NCBI GenBank assembly: GCA_020081605.1
Contig: JAHREC010000018.1
Span: 6,138,001-6,202,000 of the forward strand
Length of the DNA stretch: 64,000 bases
Reading direction: 5' to 3'
DNA from: Albifimbria verrucaria
Taxonomy: Eukaryota > Ascomycota > Sordariomycetes > Hypocreales > Stachybotryaceae
Shown here: positions 48,506-59,681 of the stretch, piece after piece
Position numbering within the stretch: position 1 is the stretch's first letter
How the letters are laid out: each line of letters begins with the position of its first letter
Position numbers and translations under genes: made by a program
The notes under the pieces: model-generated
What the model was told of the DNA's origin: nothing
What the model saw: only the letters and a program-made list of their open reading frames with translations
The model's database searches: none

Positions 48506-48773
48506 TGAACAAAAGATGTCTGCCACATAACAAAACATCTTCTTAATTAGAGACAAGATCAATATAGTAATTAAACCCAAATAGAGCCATTTATTAAAAC
48601 CGATAAGAACAATCTGGACATCAGACTGGGCAATACTTTACAATGTTGCCGAGTCACTACAGGCATGTCCTTACCATATGTCAATCAAAATCTACAAGAC
48701 AAAGAGCACAGAATTGAACCCTTGCTATATCAGAAGTTTCGTCTTTAAATTGGGTATTTTAATATTCAGCTCC

Positions 48774-49598
48774 TTATTTCCGTACAACTCTTTGATTCGT
48801 ATTTCCATTCTCCGCCTCGTTCTGAGGCCCTCCCAACCCTCTCTTAGGATACTTGGGGATAATCAATGCGACAGCTTGTGCAATGAACAAATAGACAGCA
48901 ATCATGTCAGTGTCTGACTCGATGTGGTTTTTTTGCACAATCAGCTCTACCCAAAGGATGAGGGGCCAGGCTCCGAAGAGTATCACGGCTGCCCTGATCG
49001 GGATGAGGGGATACTTCATGCTAGATAAGCTGAAGAGTCCCCTACCAGGTATTTTGGTAGAAGCATCGGTGATTTTATCTCTCATAGAAGATAAAGCGAT
49101 CGGAAATGCAATGGCAGTGATGATGCACGAAAATGCTATCATCGAGTCGCCGATTTGCCAGACCAAGAAGAATTTGTGCCACCCTTCTGTGAGCGTCCGC
49201 CACCCGAAAAAGAAGAATTTATATTCTCCAAGCCCTTCAGGTTGGTTGGTTACCCAGCTTTGCCAGGCCGACAGTGTATTCAATACCATGACTCCTGCAG
49301 TACCAAATCCGAGGAGCAGCCCCATATAAATATTGCCCGATGTGATGCCGCCTAGGTATGTGATCGCGTATATCAAGTTGAAATGAACCGGCAACAAGGA
49401 TAGCGCATGTAGCTCTCTTGCTTTAACAGCCTTGTACCAACTTATTTGTGTGTACCAGTTGTATGCGAGGAATCCAAGGTTACCGGGCGAGTTTGAGTCG
49501 ATCCCAGACAGAAATTGTGCAGGAGCAAGCATGACGCTCGTATACAGAAGCCATCGATTGGTGAGGGAAAAGCCGTCGACAACTTTGATGGAGTCCAT
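48774..49598 (-). CDS. Integral membrane protein, 274 aa, function unknown
   Basis: Intact single-exon frame from ATG at 49598. Hydrophobic segments are visible at about residues 13-30 (NRWLLYTSVMLAPAQFL), 60-105 in two stretches around SLLPVHFNLIYAITYLGG and GLLLGFGTAGVMVL, 145-170 (SMIAFSCIITAIAFPIAL), 200-220 (AAVILFGAWPLILWVELIV) and 230-245 (MIAVYLFIAQAVALII). That makes about six membrane spans, with a hydrophilic basic tail (KYPKRGLGGPQNEAENGN). No signature of a known transporter or enzyme. I recall similar uncharacterised proteins in ascomycetes. The gene is convergent with the giant WSC gene, with 268 bases between their stops. Confidence 0.72.
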   Translation of the reverse strand: MDSIKVVDGFSLTNRWLLYTSVMLAPAQFLSGIDSNSPGNLGFLAYNWYTQISWYKAVKARELHALSLLPVHFNLIYAITYLGGITSGNIYMGLLLGFGTAGVMVLNTLSAWQSWVTNQPEGLGEYKFFFFGWRTLTEGWHKFFLVWQIGDSMIAFSCIITAIAFPIALSSMRDKITDASTKIPGRGLFSLSSMKYPLIPIRAAVILFGAWPLILWVELIVQKNHIESDTDMIAVYLFIAQAVALIIPKYPKRGLGGPQNEAENGNTNQRVVRK

Positions 49599-51465
49599 GT
49601 TGGTTTCGTAAATATTGAGATGAAGGCGTGTGTGCTATCACGAAGCCGAGCTCGTGGAGGCCAAGATCCTTCAAATCGAAAGGCTAGCACAGGGAGGTGT
49701 AATAGGTAATGAGCTGCTGGCGGCTGGAGCATATTATGAAATGCAATTTTCCAATTCAGCCTTGGAATACACCCTAGGCAATTCACGGAGGCTTAGCAAA
49801 ACGTGCATCTGTTTAACCAATGGCTGCCGTGGATACTTAGCACTACGAGGCTTTCTTCTTCAGCCGCACATGACTGGGCCACTTTCTCCTCCATAACTAA
49901 GCTTTATGTAAACAATAAGGGTCTAATTCTGTTGCTCCGGATGACTATACGAATTAACCGACATTAAAGGATACAATTCTGACTAGAGAATCAAGATAAG
50001 TAAGCCCCAAACACCCTTTCTCCGTCTTGTATACCTGGCCCACAACCCAAGACATTTTCATGCATCTCTGATAAACATTCACACTAGGCCAGATACTATC
50101 AAGCTTCTATAGCATATCACTGCCTATGGAATCAATCTTCAGGAATCGTAGTTCTGTGGACAGCGTGACCGCCGCACTTCAAGCACTCACAAAGAGTAGA
50201 TGGTGAGTAGCATTTACGCATCTTTGGTCAGCGAACGGCGCTTTTAAGCAACTTATGCATCGCAGTTGGGGAATTGCTAAGTACTGAGCTGCCATTCTTT
50301 GATAATAGCAATAATCTTGGGAATTGGGCATGCTGCAACAAAGGGATCAATTATCACAAAATAATACATAATTTAAATCTGAGTTAATAGCCACGAAGGA
50401 TTCAATCTTCGCTATAGTGAGGGGAAGTATACAAACCATGTGTCTGACCGATACTTCATGATGCATCATTCTGTTCTGTCACTTATTAGAGAGGACCCCA
50501 TCGTGACGGAATATGAGAGTAGAGCCAGTTCATGATCAGCAAAACTTCAAGCGAGCCGGTCTTACTATTGCCCCAACCGGACATGCTACATGTGGAAGCT
50601 GCCGCGATCCGATCATTAGCATTGGTTACTCGGTGATCGGCTCTTGCCCACTCCGTGCTCCGACGTTGATGGAGTAGCTTGTCAATAGCAGACAACGCAA
50701 TGTTCTCACTCTCTAAGCTAATACCTATGCCAAGATATGAAATTCGCACCATAGCTTTCATTTTCGGGTATAATAACATAGTCTCTTCTCTCTTTCATCC
50801 TTTCAATAATATTACTCTACAATTGACTTTGTTTCAAACATCCTGAAGGAACATGGAATCATCGTTCTATATCCTTTTCAGTGTCAAGATCTTCACCGGT
50901 ACAAACGTTATCAAAGATGGCTTTTGTGCACATCGTAGATGGATTCGTCCCTGCGATTGTGATTTCAAATGTGCAGGGCTTGGTGTCATAATTGAACCTC
51001 AAAACCAACGCCAGAAAGGCGCCGGAAAGTTAATCGTACGGCCTTAAGACCTACTTCGTTGAGGTACTAAGTGAGTCCTATCTCTTCAGCTGTAACCCAC
51101 AGCCTGCGATGCTGTCGGTTGCGGAACCTGCGTTATAAAAGCGGCAGGCGCCCTGGAAGTTCAGCCGGCTATCCAAGGATTTCACCCATAGCGTTGTTAG
51201 GTGCCCAGAAAGTGCCCGACCCTCGTTGATTGGATTAATTCTACCGCCCTTCAGGCAGTGCCACAGTAAGCAGGCCAATCGCTGGCGTTGACGACCTCTT
51301 CTGCCAGTCACGTTGCAACTTTCACGTATATTCACCATGGCAGCGCGTTCATTCGGAACCCGACGAAATGACCCCGCCTTCTCCCGGCCAACCCTCTTAA
51401 TTCTCCAACGATTGCACTCGACTCGTGCACATTTCGCTTACACCTAGAGCTCGCTGACTCTCGAT
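49599..51465. other. Intergenic, 1.9 kb
   Basis: Promoters of the membrane protein (-) and HET-ankyrin gene (+). A 64-codon frame at 50853-51047 (DGFCAHRRWIRPCDC region) contains a few Cys but no leader or splice support, so I do not call it. No RNA gene seen. Confidence 0.45.
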
Positions 51466-53863
51466 ATGCGTTTTTGCGCCTCCGAGATGACGGCGATTTC
51501 AGCCTAGTTGAATATGTGGGCAACATCCCACCATATGCGATTCTTTCGCATACCTGGGGAGAGGATCACGAGGAAATTACCTTTAAAGACTTAACGGAAG
51601 GTACGGGCAAGAACAAGGCTGGTTATCGAAAGCTTGTCTCTTGCGGAAAACAAGCTGTGAAGGACGGCCTGCAGTTCTTCTGGATGGACACCTGCTGCAT
51701 TGACAAGACAAGCAGCACTGAGCTATCTGAAGCAATTAACTCAATGTACCATTGGTACCAAGAAGCCGATATATGCTATAGTTATCTGGCCGACGTGCCA
51801 TCGAAAGCCAAATTCTCGGAGAGTAGGTGGTTTACCAGAGGATGGACCCTTCAAGAGTTAATCGCTCCGTCGGCCGTGATATTCTTTGATGAGGAATGGA
51901 AGGAGCTGGGAACCAAAGCAAGCCTGCAACAAGTTGTGTCCGACCGCACCGGCATACCTGTTAGTATCCTCTTAGGACACGACGACCTTGAGACGTTTAG
52001 CATCGCCCAGAGGATGTCATGGGCTGCGAAGAGACAAACATCCAGAGTTGAGGACCATGCCTATTGCTTGTTAGGCCTATTTGGCATCAGCATGCCCCTG
52101 ATTTACGGAGAAAGAGAAAATTCTTTTATTAGACTCCAGGAAGAAATCATGAAAATCTCGGATGACAATAGTCTCTTCGCATGGAAGTCTCCTGACACTC
52201 GTGGCGGACTTCTAGCCACGTCTCCGGCCGCATTCATCGACTCCGGCAACATCGTGCAGTTCAATCCTTTCGATGTCTTTAACAGCCCTCCAACTGTGAG
52301 CAGTAGAGGGATCCATTTGGAGCTCCGTTTCATAGGTATAGGTCCTCGAGGATTAGGGCTAGCGGTCCTTCATTGTCAGGAAAGAGGGAAGATAAACCAA
52401 TCGCCATCTACGTGAAAGATTTATTTCTAACACTAGAACGATTTGAGAGAGTTCGTAGTGAAGAGTTTGACCGGCTTGACCTAACAAAATTTAGACCGTC
52501 ACAATATGCTATGAGAAAGATGTGTATCCGAAAAGGTCACATGATAGGAATTCGAAAATCGAAAGACCTTAGGATATGCGATAGTCCTTCCCCAGAGAGA
52601 ATTTCCCGCAATGATAAGCCAACAAATTATCTGAAGCTGCGGAAAGGGACAGACTTGTTACAGGCAGCAAAAGAGGGACAAGTGGACAACGTGTGGCTGC
52701 TGCTTACGCGAAGTGATGTTGAAGCCAATTTGAGAGATGGAAATGGGTGGACAGCGTTATCACATGCAGTGAGGAAGGGGCATGTGGCGGTCATCAAAAT
52801 ACTTTTGGCTCGAAACGATATCAAGGCTGACTTAAAAGATGGAGACGGACGAACACTAGTCTCGTGGGCGGCGCAGATGGGACAAGATGCTGTTGTCAGA
52901 ACGCTGCTGAAGTCCGGCAAAGTCGATGCTAATTCGGAGGATAAAGACGGTCGGACGCCATTATCGTGGGCCGCCGAGAATGGGCACAAGGCTATCGTAT
53001 CGCAGCTTCAAAAGAACGGCGCAATCATCGAGTCGGAGGACAAATGGGGCCGAACGTCACTATCATGGGCCGCCGGGAATGGGCATGAAATTATCGTGCA
53101 GTTGCTTCTTAATCATAGTAGCAATATCGAGGCAAAGGATAAGTTAGGCCAGACGCCACTATTTTGGGCTGCAAAGAATGGGCATGAAATAATCGTGCGG
53201 CTACTTCTTGATCGTAATGCTGATGTTAGCTCGAAAGATAAAAAGGGCCGGACATCATTATCATGGGCCGCTGGGAATGGGTATACTATAGTCGTGCGGC
53301 TGCTTCTTGACAATAATGCCTATATCGAGTCGAAGGACGAGTTCAGCCGGACGCCGCTATCATGGGCCGCCGAGAACGGGCATAATAAAGTCGTGCAGCT
53401 ATTATTGGACAGAGGCGCCAATGCTGAGTCGAAGGATAGTATCTCTGGCAGGACACCACTGTCATGGGCGGCCGCAAACAGACATAAAACCGTCGTGCAG
53501 CTTCTTCGTGATAGTGGTGGCGACATTGAGTCGAAGGATAATTTAGGCCAGACGCCGCTATTATGGGCCGCCCAGAATGGGCACGAAGCCGTCGTGCAGC
53601 TGCTTCTCGATAAGGGCGCCCACGTTGATTCGAAGGACAGGTTTCACCAGACACCACTCTCGTGGGCTGCAAAGAATGGCCATGAAACAGTTGTGCGGCT
53701 GCTTCTTGATAACAGGGCCAATATCGAGTCGAAGGATAAATTTCGCCAGACGCCGCTGTCGTGGGCTGTAAAGAATAAGCACGAAGCTGTCACACGGCTA
53801 CTTCTTGACAGAGGCGCCGACGCTAAGTCAATGGATAATCATCTCCTACTATATCCTGGTTAG
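51466..53863 (+). CDS. HET domain protein with ankyrin repeats, about 799 aa, two frame breaks
   Basis: ATG at 51466 followed by a T run (51471-51475) with one base missing, after which RLRDDGDFSLVEYVG begins. HET domain: PPYAILSHTWGEDHEEITF, FFWMDTCCIDKTSSTELSEAI, CYSYLADV and WFTRGWTLQELIAPS, then MSWAAKRQTSRVEDHAYCLL and LFGISMPLIYGE, the usual order of heterokaryon-incompatibility proteins. A second break at 52386-52388 joins to DKPIAIYVKDLFL. From about residue 395 the protein is a run of about 12 ankyrin repeats of 33 residues (GRTPLSWAAENGHKAIV, LLLDRGANAESKD pattern) ending at 53863. No intron. HET domains trigger cell death after non-self contact; the repeats would sense the partner. 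The repeats end without a capping helix, so the natural end could differ slightly. Confidence 0.87.
52660..53840. repeat. Ankyrin-encoding tandem repeats, 99-bp period
   Basis: About 12 in-frame units of 99 bp (one of 105) carrying forms of TCATGGGCCGCC and GTGCAGCTGCTTCTTGA. Units differ more than those of the NLR array, so this array is older or less homogenised. Confidence 0.85.
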
Positions 53864-54728
53864 GTTAAGTTCTCTAAGATTAATGCGTAGCAAAATGCAT
53901 AACTTACGAGGGGTCGATAACGAGGGTAGGAATTTTGTATCCCAAGGCCAGGATCCAGAGAAGAGTCTTCCTCAGGCGTATACGCTTGCACTTGTATCCA
54001 GGGGACAGGAACCATCGACCGACAGCCGAGTCAGTCCGAGCTGCATATGTAAAGGCCAACTAGTACTAGAAATCAAGGAGTTATTACAAGTACCCACCCT
54101 CAGTCGTCTTAGCCTCCTCCCATCTAATCGTACCGGTGGGAAGGATCCAGTTAACGAGGCATTCGGTATTTAGGAACTTTCTAGGGCTTCCATATACACC
54201 TTGTTCTATCTGGTTCCGCAAATATGAATCGATGCAAAAGTTGGACTATATGACAGTCAGTAGTTCGATGTTCGACATTGACCGATCATGTTGGAGCCTC
54301 GCCACCATGTTGCTGCGACATAAGGTACTGCAGTCATGTGCCGAACCTGAAGAGAATATTAACGATTAATAATATAAAAGCAAAAGCACTGAGCTACCTT
54401 TGATATAAGTTCCTCAGAAGTATCTTGCCAGATTAGTGATCACTGTATAATTGCTGTAAGTTGAAGGAAGCCCTGTTATTTATCTAAGAATAATAAACAG
54501 ACTGTTTACCTACCAAATACAGGTTAGTGTAAGACATCCATTAAGATAAATATATTCCATTAAATACTTAATAAGATATATTTGAAACCGTTTTAATCAT
54601 TTGATATTTTTCTAATTTAGAAGTATCAAATATTCCTTTATAATCACTTCATAATAGCTGTGAGATATGACTAGGGAAGTAACTGATCGTTAAGAGAGCT
54701 ATTTGCGGGTCACTCGTTTCTTCAGAAA
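53864..54728. other. Intergenic, with AT-rich block 54370-54720
   Basis: No gene seen. The last 350 bases are strongly AT-rich (runs such as AATATTCC, TTTATATTC-like strings), resembling decayed or RIP-affected DNA next to the amidohydrolase relic. Confidence 0.5.
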
Positions 54729-55140
54729 ATGCTCATTCAGAAGGAACCGGGAGGACCCATGGGACTAGCAGATACGCAGAGGCCGAGAGCAAGTCTTAAA
54801 CCTGCCTACAACAATACTTCTACGGCTTACAAGGCAGACGTACCCATAATGGCAGGAATCGATGGTGTTGGTAATGGTTCCGGGTTATCTTACGGCTTGG
54901 GCATACATCTTGAGTTCTATACTCTGGTTTCTTATGTCAATATGTCGCCACCAGACGCGCTGATGGCCGCAACCTCAGTTACGGCGGATCACTTTGGTTT
55001 CCAGACCTAAGGAAACTAGAAAAGGAGCGAAGAGGCGATTTGTTTCTAATTGAGGGAAATGTGATAGATTTGTTGAGAGATGAGAACGCTCTTTGCTTGC
55101 TGCTGAAGGCAGTTTGGCGCTGTGGAGTTCTTGGGGATGC
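54729..55140 (+). pseudogene. Relic of an amidohydrolase/imidazolonepropionase-like gene (C-terminal part only)
   Basis: The frame 54729-55010 contains VPIMAGIDGVGN, GLGIHLEFYTLV and MSPPDALMAATSVTADHFG, which match the C-terminal part of fungal amidohydrolases (metal-binding Asp in the G-T/I-D motif, then MSP-x-x-A-x-x-AAT). It then hits a stop. A second frame just downstream reads GDLFLIEGNVIDLL and KAVWRCGV, the family's end (ADLLLVEGNP..., VWRGG-like). The N-terminal two thirds with the HxH metal site are not present upstream; instead there is AT-rich DNA. I read it as a truncated, broken remnant. Confidence 0.6.
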
Positions 55141-55371
55141 ATGCCGATGAAGCCTTTTACATGAGTCAATGGTTTGAATACCTTGATAGTCTATATCAGC
55201 AAGGTTATGAACTGATGTGTCAGAATTCTGTTTATCTACTCTTTATTTTCCTAGTAGTTGCGGCGTCTTCTGTATGAAGCAGACAAGTGACGTACAGTGA
55301 ATCTAGCCTTGGCGAATTAGGGAGCATGCTGGCACGCCTTCCCACGCCTCTCAACATTGATAGGTCAAGCC

Positions 55372-57083
55372 TCAAGGGACACATCCCCATCCACTCAGCC
55401 ACCATGCGCTGGTCTTTGCTCTATGCACCACCGCGTCTCCAACGTTGCTCCGAGTAAAAGCATCGAACATTTCCTTGCCGAGTTTATCATGCAGTACGTC
55501 AATCCACAAAATTTTTCTTAAATTATCCCGCGCTTCATGCCACGTAATAAAGCCTGGCACCACCTTTCTCCAACATTCACGTAGCCAGTCGTCACCTAAA
55601 CCGTAGAATGACACTCCACCTATAACCAAGAGCCACATGGAGAGGGCATTGAAGGTTTCAGAATGGGGATCTTCAAGTAAAACCGCGCTGCAACTATCAC
55701 GAAACCTCTGAGCTAGGCATGGGAAGCGTTGACCGGGAGCCTCAGGTATCTCAAATGTGGTAGTTAGAAATACAAGCATACCGAGCCGTAGGCACTCGGA
55801 AAATGTATCCACAGGCACCTCCCGTAGCGTTAGTAATCGATACTGGATCGAGCAAATGGCAAGCTGGGAACGAGAGTCTTGTAAACGGCGTTGGTGGTTG
55901 ATTTCATGTGACACTTGCTGAAGATCCGAAAATATCGAGAAAACTCTTGGATCGATAAAGACATGATCAATAGTATCAGAGACACAGCGATGTGGATGAG
56001 AGGAAACTGACGAATGCAGCTGCAAATAACAGTTGTTACCGCCATCTAGATTGTGTTGGCCAGATGAATTAAAAGGTATCAGAGTTCTCGTCTCAAATTG
56101 GTGAAGGGACCCAGACAGGGCAAAGAGAGGTTCTTTGCCAGTATGAAGGGTATAAGCAAGGTCGGCACTAATCAAGGAGTGTCAGTGGTTACTCCTCTCA
56201 AAGAAAACACTTCGTATGGTTGATACACAATGAGATTATAGTGACTGACCGGACCAATCTAGTATATAACGACAAATTACTTCGGAAAGCTTCGAGGCCA
56301 CCTCTTCGCCGAATTATCTCTTTTAATCCCGAGAAATGAGCCGTAGCTGCATTGTAATCGGTGAAAAGAGTAGTTGCAATGACCAATGAGCAAACGACAG
56401 CGATAGTCGAGTCTTCTAGCTCAGAACGAGCTAATTTCTTGTTCAGCGAGGCTATGGTTCTGCCCATATAGTAATATGTTGTCTTCCCAAGTGGCATTCT
56501 CATAAAGGTATCATTAATGGCGGAACTAAAGAACAATATGAAATGCAAATATGTGGTGTTCTCAAACATCCAACGCATCCCAGTAGTCTGGCTCAAGTCG
56601 AGATCGATGCATAACTCGACGGGATACATGATATGGCTTGCATGCGTCAGGTCTGCAAATTTCAGGTCAGCCAACGAGGTCTAAGATACAATGTGGTATG
56701 TGCAAGGAAGAATAATGCAACCTACAGTGAGATATGTGCAACCTTGCACTTGCGTCAGTAGTGTCGGCAAGAAGGACTAAATCTGAGCTAGGAGCCCTTG
56801 GTATTGCAAGAACATTAGACGTCTCGCGCACATTCCTTGAGTGGATATCCATTTCATTTCCCTTCATAGATGGGGAACGGCGCGTTAATCGTGGCCGAAA
56901 TGGCGCCCCTGATACACGGTTGGTCATTTGCTGAACTGGGCCGTCATTTGTAGTACGGCTCAGATTAAGTCCTATCCTGATATTCTTGCCATTCATGCAC
57001 TGACTGCGTATGGCGCGACGATCAGACTTTTTAGTCTTGCCACATTCGTCGGTTGCCAGAAAGACTAGCTTGCGAGGCTTCAT
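55372..57083 (-). CDS. Fungal transcription-factor-domain protein without a clear zinc cluster
   Basis: Exon 2 is 56250-56680 and exon 3 is 55372-56167, joined by an 82-bp intron (GTCAGT, branch CTGAC, acceptor TTAG). The body has the helical pattern common to Fungal_trans_2-type proteins: LCIDLDLSQTTGMRWMFENT, HFSGLKEIIRRRGGLEAF, RADLAYTLHTGKEPLFA, FSIFSDLQQVSHEIN, and a WLLVIGGVSF segment. Exon 1 starts at 57083 (MKPRKLVFLATDECGKTKKS, then AIRSQCMNGKN). That resembles a basic N-terminus seen in such proteins that lack the Zn(II)2Cys6 cluster. The junction between exon 1 and exon 2 (about 56681-56730) cannot be resolved in frame. The best donor (GTAGGT) has the wrong phase, so a frame break in exon 1 is likely. 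Regulatory role and targets are unknown. Confidence 0.6.
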
Positions 57084-57539
57084 TGCGACGCTCTGTATAA
57101 GCGGGCCCTATATTCTCCTAACGAAGCCCCGAACACAATAGACGTGAAGATTTCTGTCGTAAAATAGCTGTGGTAGCCGGTGACTTTGTGAATTTGAGAC
57201 TGAAATCATCGAGAATTGGAAAGCTCGGCGACAAAGGAGCTTGAAGTTCAGGTGGAGCCAAGGATGGCACTGTTGCCATTGGCCCCTGAGCCCGGCGAGC
57301 GATGGATGCACTGTCTCCACTGGATTGTTGACTTTATTAGGAATAACCTCTATGCAGGTCAGACGGATTTAAGAACAAGAACAGGGGCTCTCAAGTAGGC
57401 GATCACAGGGGCAGGGGCATTAGGAAATAATCTAAACATTTTGAGATCCGGTCAATATCTAATATTTCTTCTAGGTGTGACAAGAAAAGCCCTTGAAACC
57501 TTTGATTTCTTTCAGGCTTATCTGTGCATCTCATACACA
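57084..57539. other. Intergenic between divergent genes
   Basis: About 450 bases shared as promoter by the transcription-factor-like gene (-) and the SDR (+). Small frames here look like chance. Confidence 0.45.
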
Positions 57540-58648
57540 ATGTCGTCTTCTATCGACATGCCGCCTCTCCAAGAGCTCTATATCCGTCGTTGGATCAGAG
57601 GACAATTCACCAAACCAATTCCACCAGCAGATGGCCTTGATCTGTCGACAGAGACCGGGATACTTGTCGGTGCTACTGATGGGATCGGACTCGTCTGTGC
57701 ACGTATTCTTCTCGAGCGTCAACTATCGACACTGATTTTGGGCGCCCGCAACATAGACAAAGGAAAGGCTGTTGCCAAAACTTTGAAAGAGGAATTCCCT
57801 CCTCCGATATCCAAGTATGGGAGCTGGAATTACTTTCTTACGACTCCGTACAGTCTTTTGCAGAGCGTTGCGCTACACTACCGAGAATTGACTTTGCTAT
57901 ACTTGGTGCTGGCGTTTTAACGTCCAACTTCAGGCTCAGTCCAACCACCGGACATGAGGTGACGATACAAGTTCACTACTGGTCTACAGCGTTACTTTCG
58001 CTATTACTTCTTCCTATACTTGAGCGGAAACATGTCAAAGACAAGCCGGCACATCTGACTATTATAAGCAGTGATCTCGCCTATATTGCCGAGTTCAAGG
58101 AAGGGAACTCTAACCCGCTTCTTCCTGCTTTTGACAAACCCATCCCTTGGAACAATTCTACAGCAATTGAGCGCTATAACTCAAGCAAGCTATTGCTCAT
58201 GGTGTTTGTTGCAAAACTGAAGAACCTTGTTGATCCTACGGAGGTGATTGTCAATACCGTGTGTCCGGGTATGTCAAAGCCAACAGCGAATGAGCGTGAG
58301 CAACCATGGATTCCTAGAACCTTCTCGTGGGTATTGAGGGTTCTTCTTGGACGGTCGTTGAATGCTTGCGCGTGGCTCTATGTGAATGCCGCTGTAGAGC
58401 AGGGTATTGAGTCCCATGGGAGCTACATAGCTTCATGGCAGATTTCGCCGTAAGTATAGCCGTGAGAATTATCAAGGACATTCCGGACAATAATGCTTAC
58501 TGACTCTATTTCTTTGGACAGATTCCCTCAAATGATGTACACAGAGGCAGGAAAAGAGCTTGCAGATAGGGCTTGGAAGGAAACACTAGATGCTTTCGAA
58601 TCAGCAAATATCAAGAATCTTCCTAGTTTCATCGCACAGAGAGAATGA
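57540..58648 (+). CDS. Short-chain dehydrogenase/reductase, about 345 aa, one frame break
   Basis: ATG at 57540. Exons 57540-58449 and 58522-58648; the 72-bp intron has GTAAGT and ACAG. Nucleotide-binding motif GILVGATDGIGLVCA at about residues 39-53 (GxxxGxG with Ala-Thr-Asp in place of the usual Ala-Ser-x). LILGARN follows, then, after the break, DFAILGAGVLTSNF (in the place of NNAG), LTIISSDLAY and ERYNSSKLL with the catalytic YxxxK, ending NTVCPGMSKPTANE. The family includes fungal short-chain reductases of secondary metabolism. The frame is lost at CC 57804-57805, after EEFPP; one missing base restores it. It shares a promoter region with the transcription-factor-like gene, so joint control is possible but unproven. 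Confidence 0.82.
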
Positions 58649-59681
58649 TCTCGCAGTTTGCCTGTTGGGCGGATGCATGACAAAGAATTGTGGGAGAGTC
58701 TACCTATGATTGGCAATATATGGCATCTAAACGGTTTAAGATGGTGGAAGGTTCCTAGACTAGTTATTGAGGCTTCAATACCGACTTGGCAAATACCTGA
58801 AGGGTAGAAACTTGTTCGGGTTCCTACTAGAGCTCACTTGAAGTCGTAGAGCAACACAACTGACTTTTCACATTCCTCAACGTATTGCAAAGCTACATAT
58901 ATATCATCTTCGTTCAGAGGCTTCGGTATGTAAGTGTTTTACTTCCCTTCACGTTTCTCAGCCGCATTTTGTGCTCTGTATGCTTAACATACGGTTTCGA
59001 ACAATTAGAATTGTTAGTAGGAGACAAAAATATTATATCTATGTACATTTAACATCGAACGGCTCTCAGCCCGGATGAATTGAGGATGGCAGGTATCGGT
59101 TGAATCACTAAGTAATACTGCGATTCCACATGGAACTATCCACAAGTGTATGTTACATACGCCAAAGACCTGTTTTGGGCTCATCCAAAACCACACTGCA
59201 TTGTTAAGAACAGTACTATTTTAAGTCTTGAAGAAATTCCTTGGAGTGACTTAGACATTGTGTTCTTCACAGACCTACGTCACGCGGAGATGCTTAAACT
59301 CATGCTCAATCCTACTGGAATGCTCACGAGCGTGTGCATATTACATACCATCTCTTACATCGTGGAGAAAAAGCCCTTCCACTCCCGACGAGCCGGCGAA
59401 AAAGGGAGAATGAAGAGAACGTCGTGGGTCGGGAATTCCTCCGTGTGAACAGGCGATTGTCTCAGTATTTCAGCTTCTAGGAATAAAAGTTGTGGCTGGA
59501 ACATGACCACCCACAGATCAAAAAGGATGTTTAGACTGGAATGCCCACGCTTCCACGCGAGTGATAGAATGACTCTCTCTATTTTCAAATCTTCTATAAG
59601 TAAGAGCTTAACCTAGAAGCTTTTATGAAGTAGACAAGATAATCCCTCATTGCTCGCCAATCATACATTGTAACCAGCATC
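58649..59681. other. Intergenic
   Basis: About 1 kb, AT-rich, no recognisable gene. Small frames at 59146-59448 and 59355-59588 overlap on opposite strands and have no features. Confidence 0.45.
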
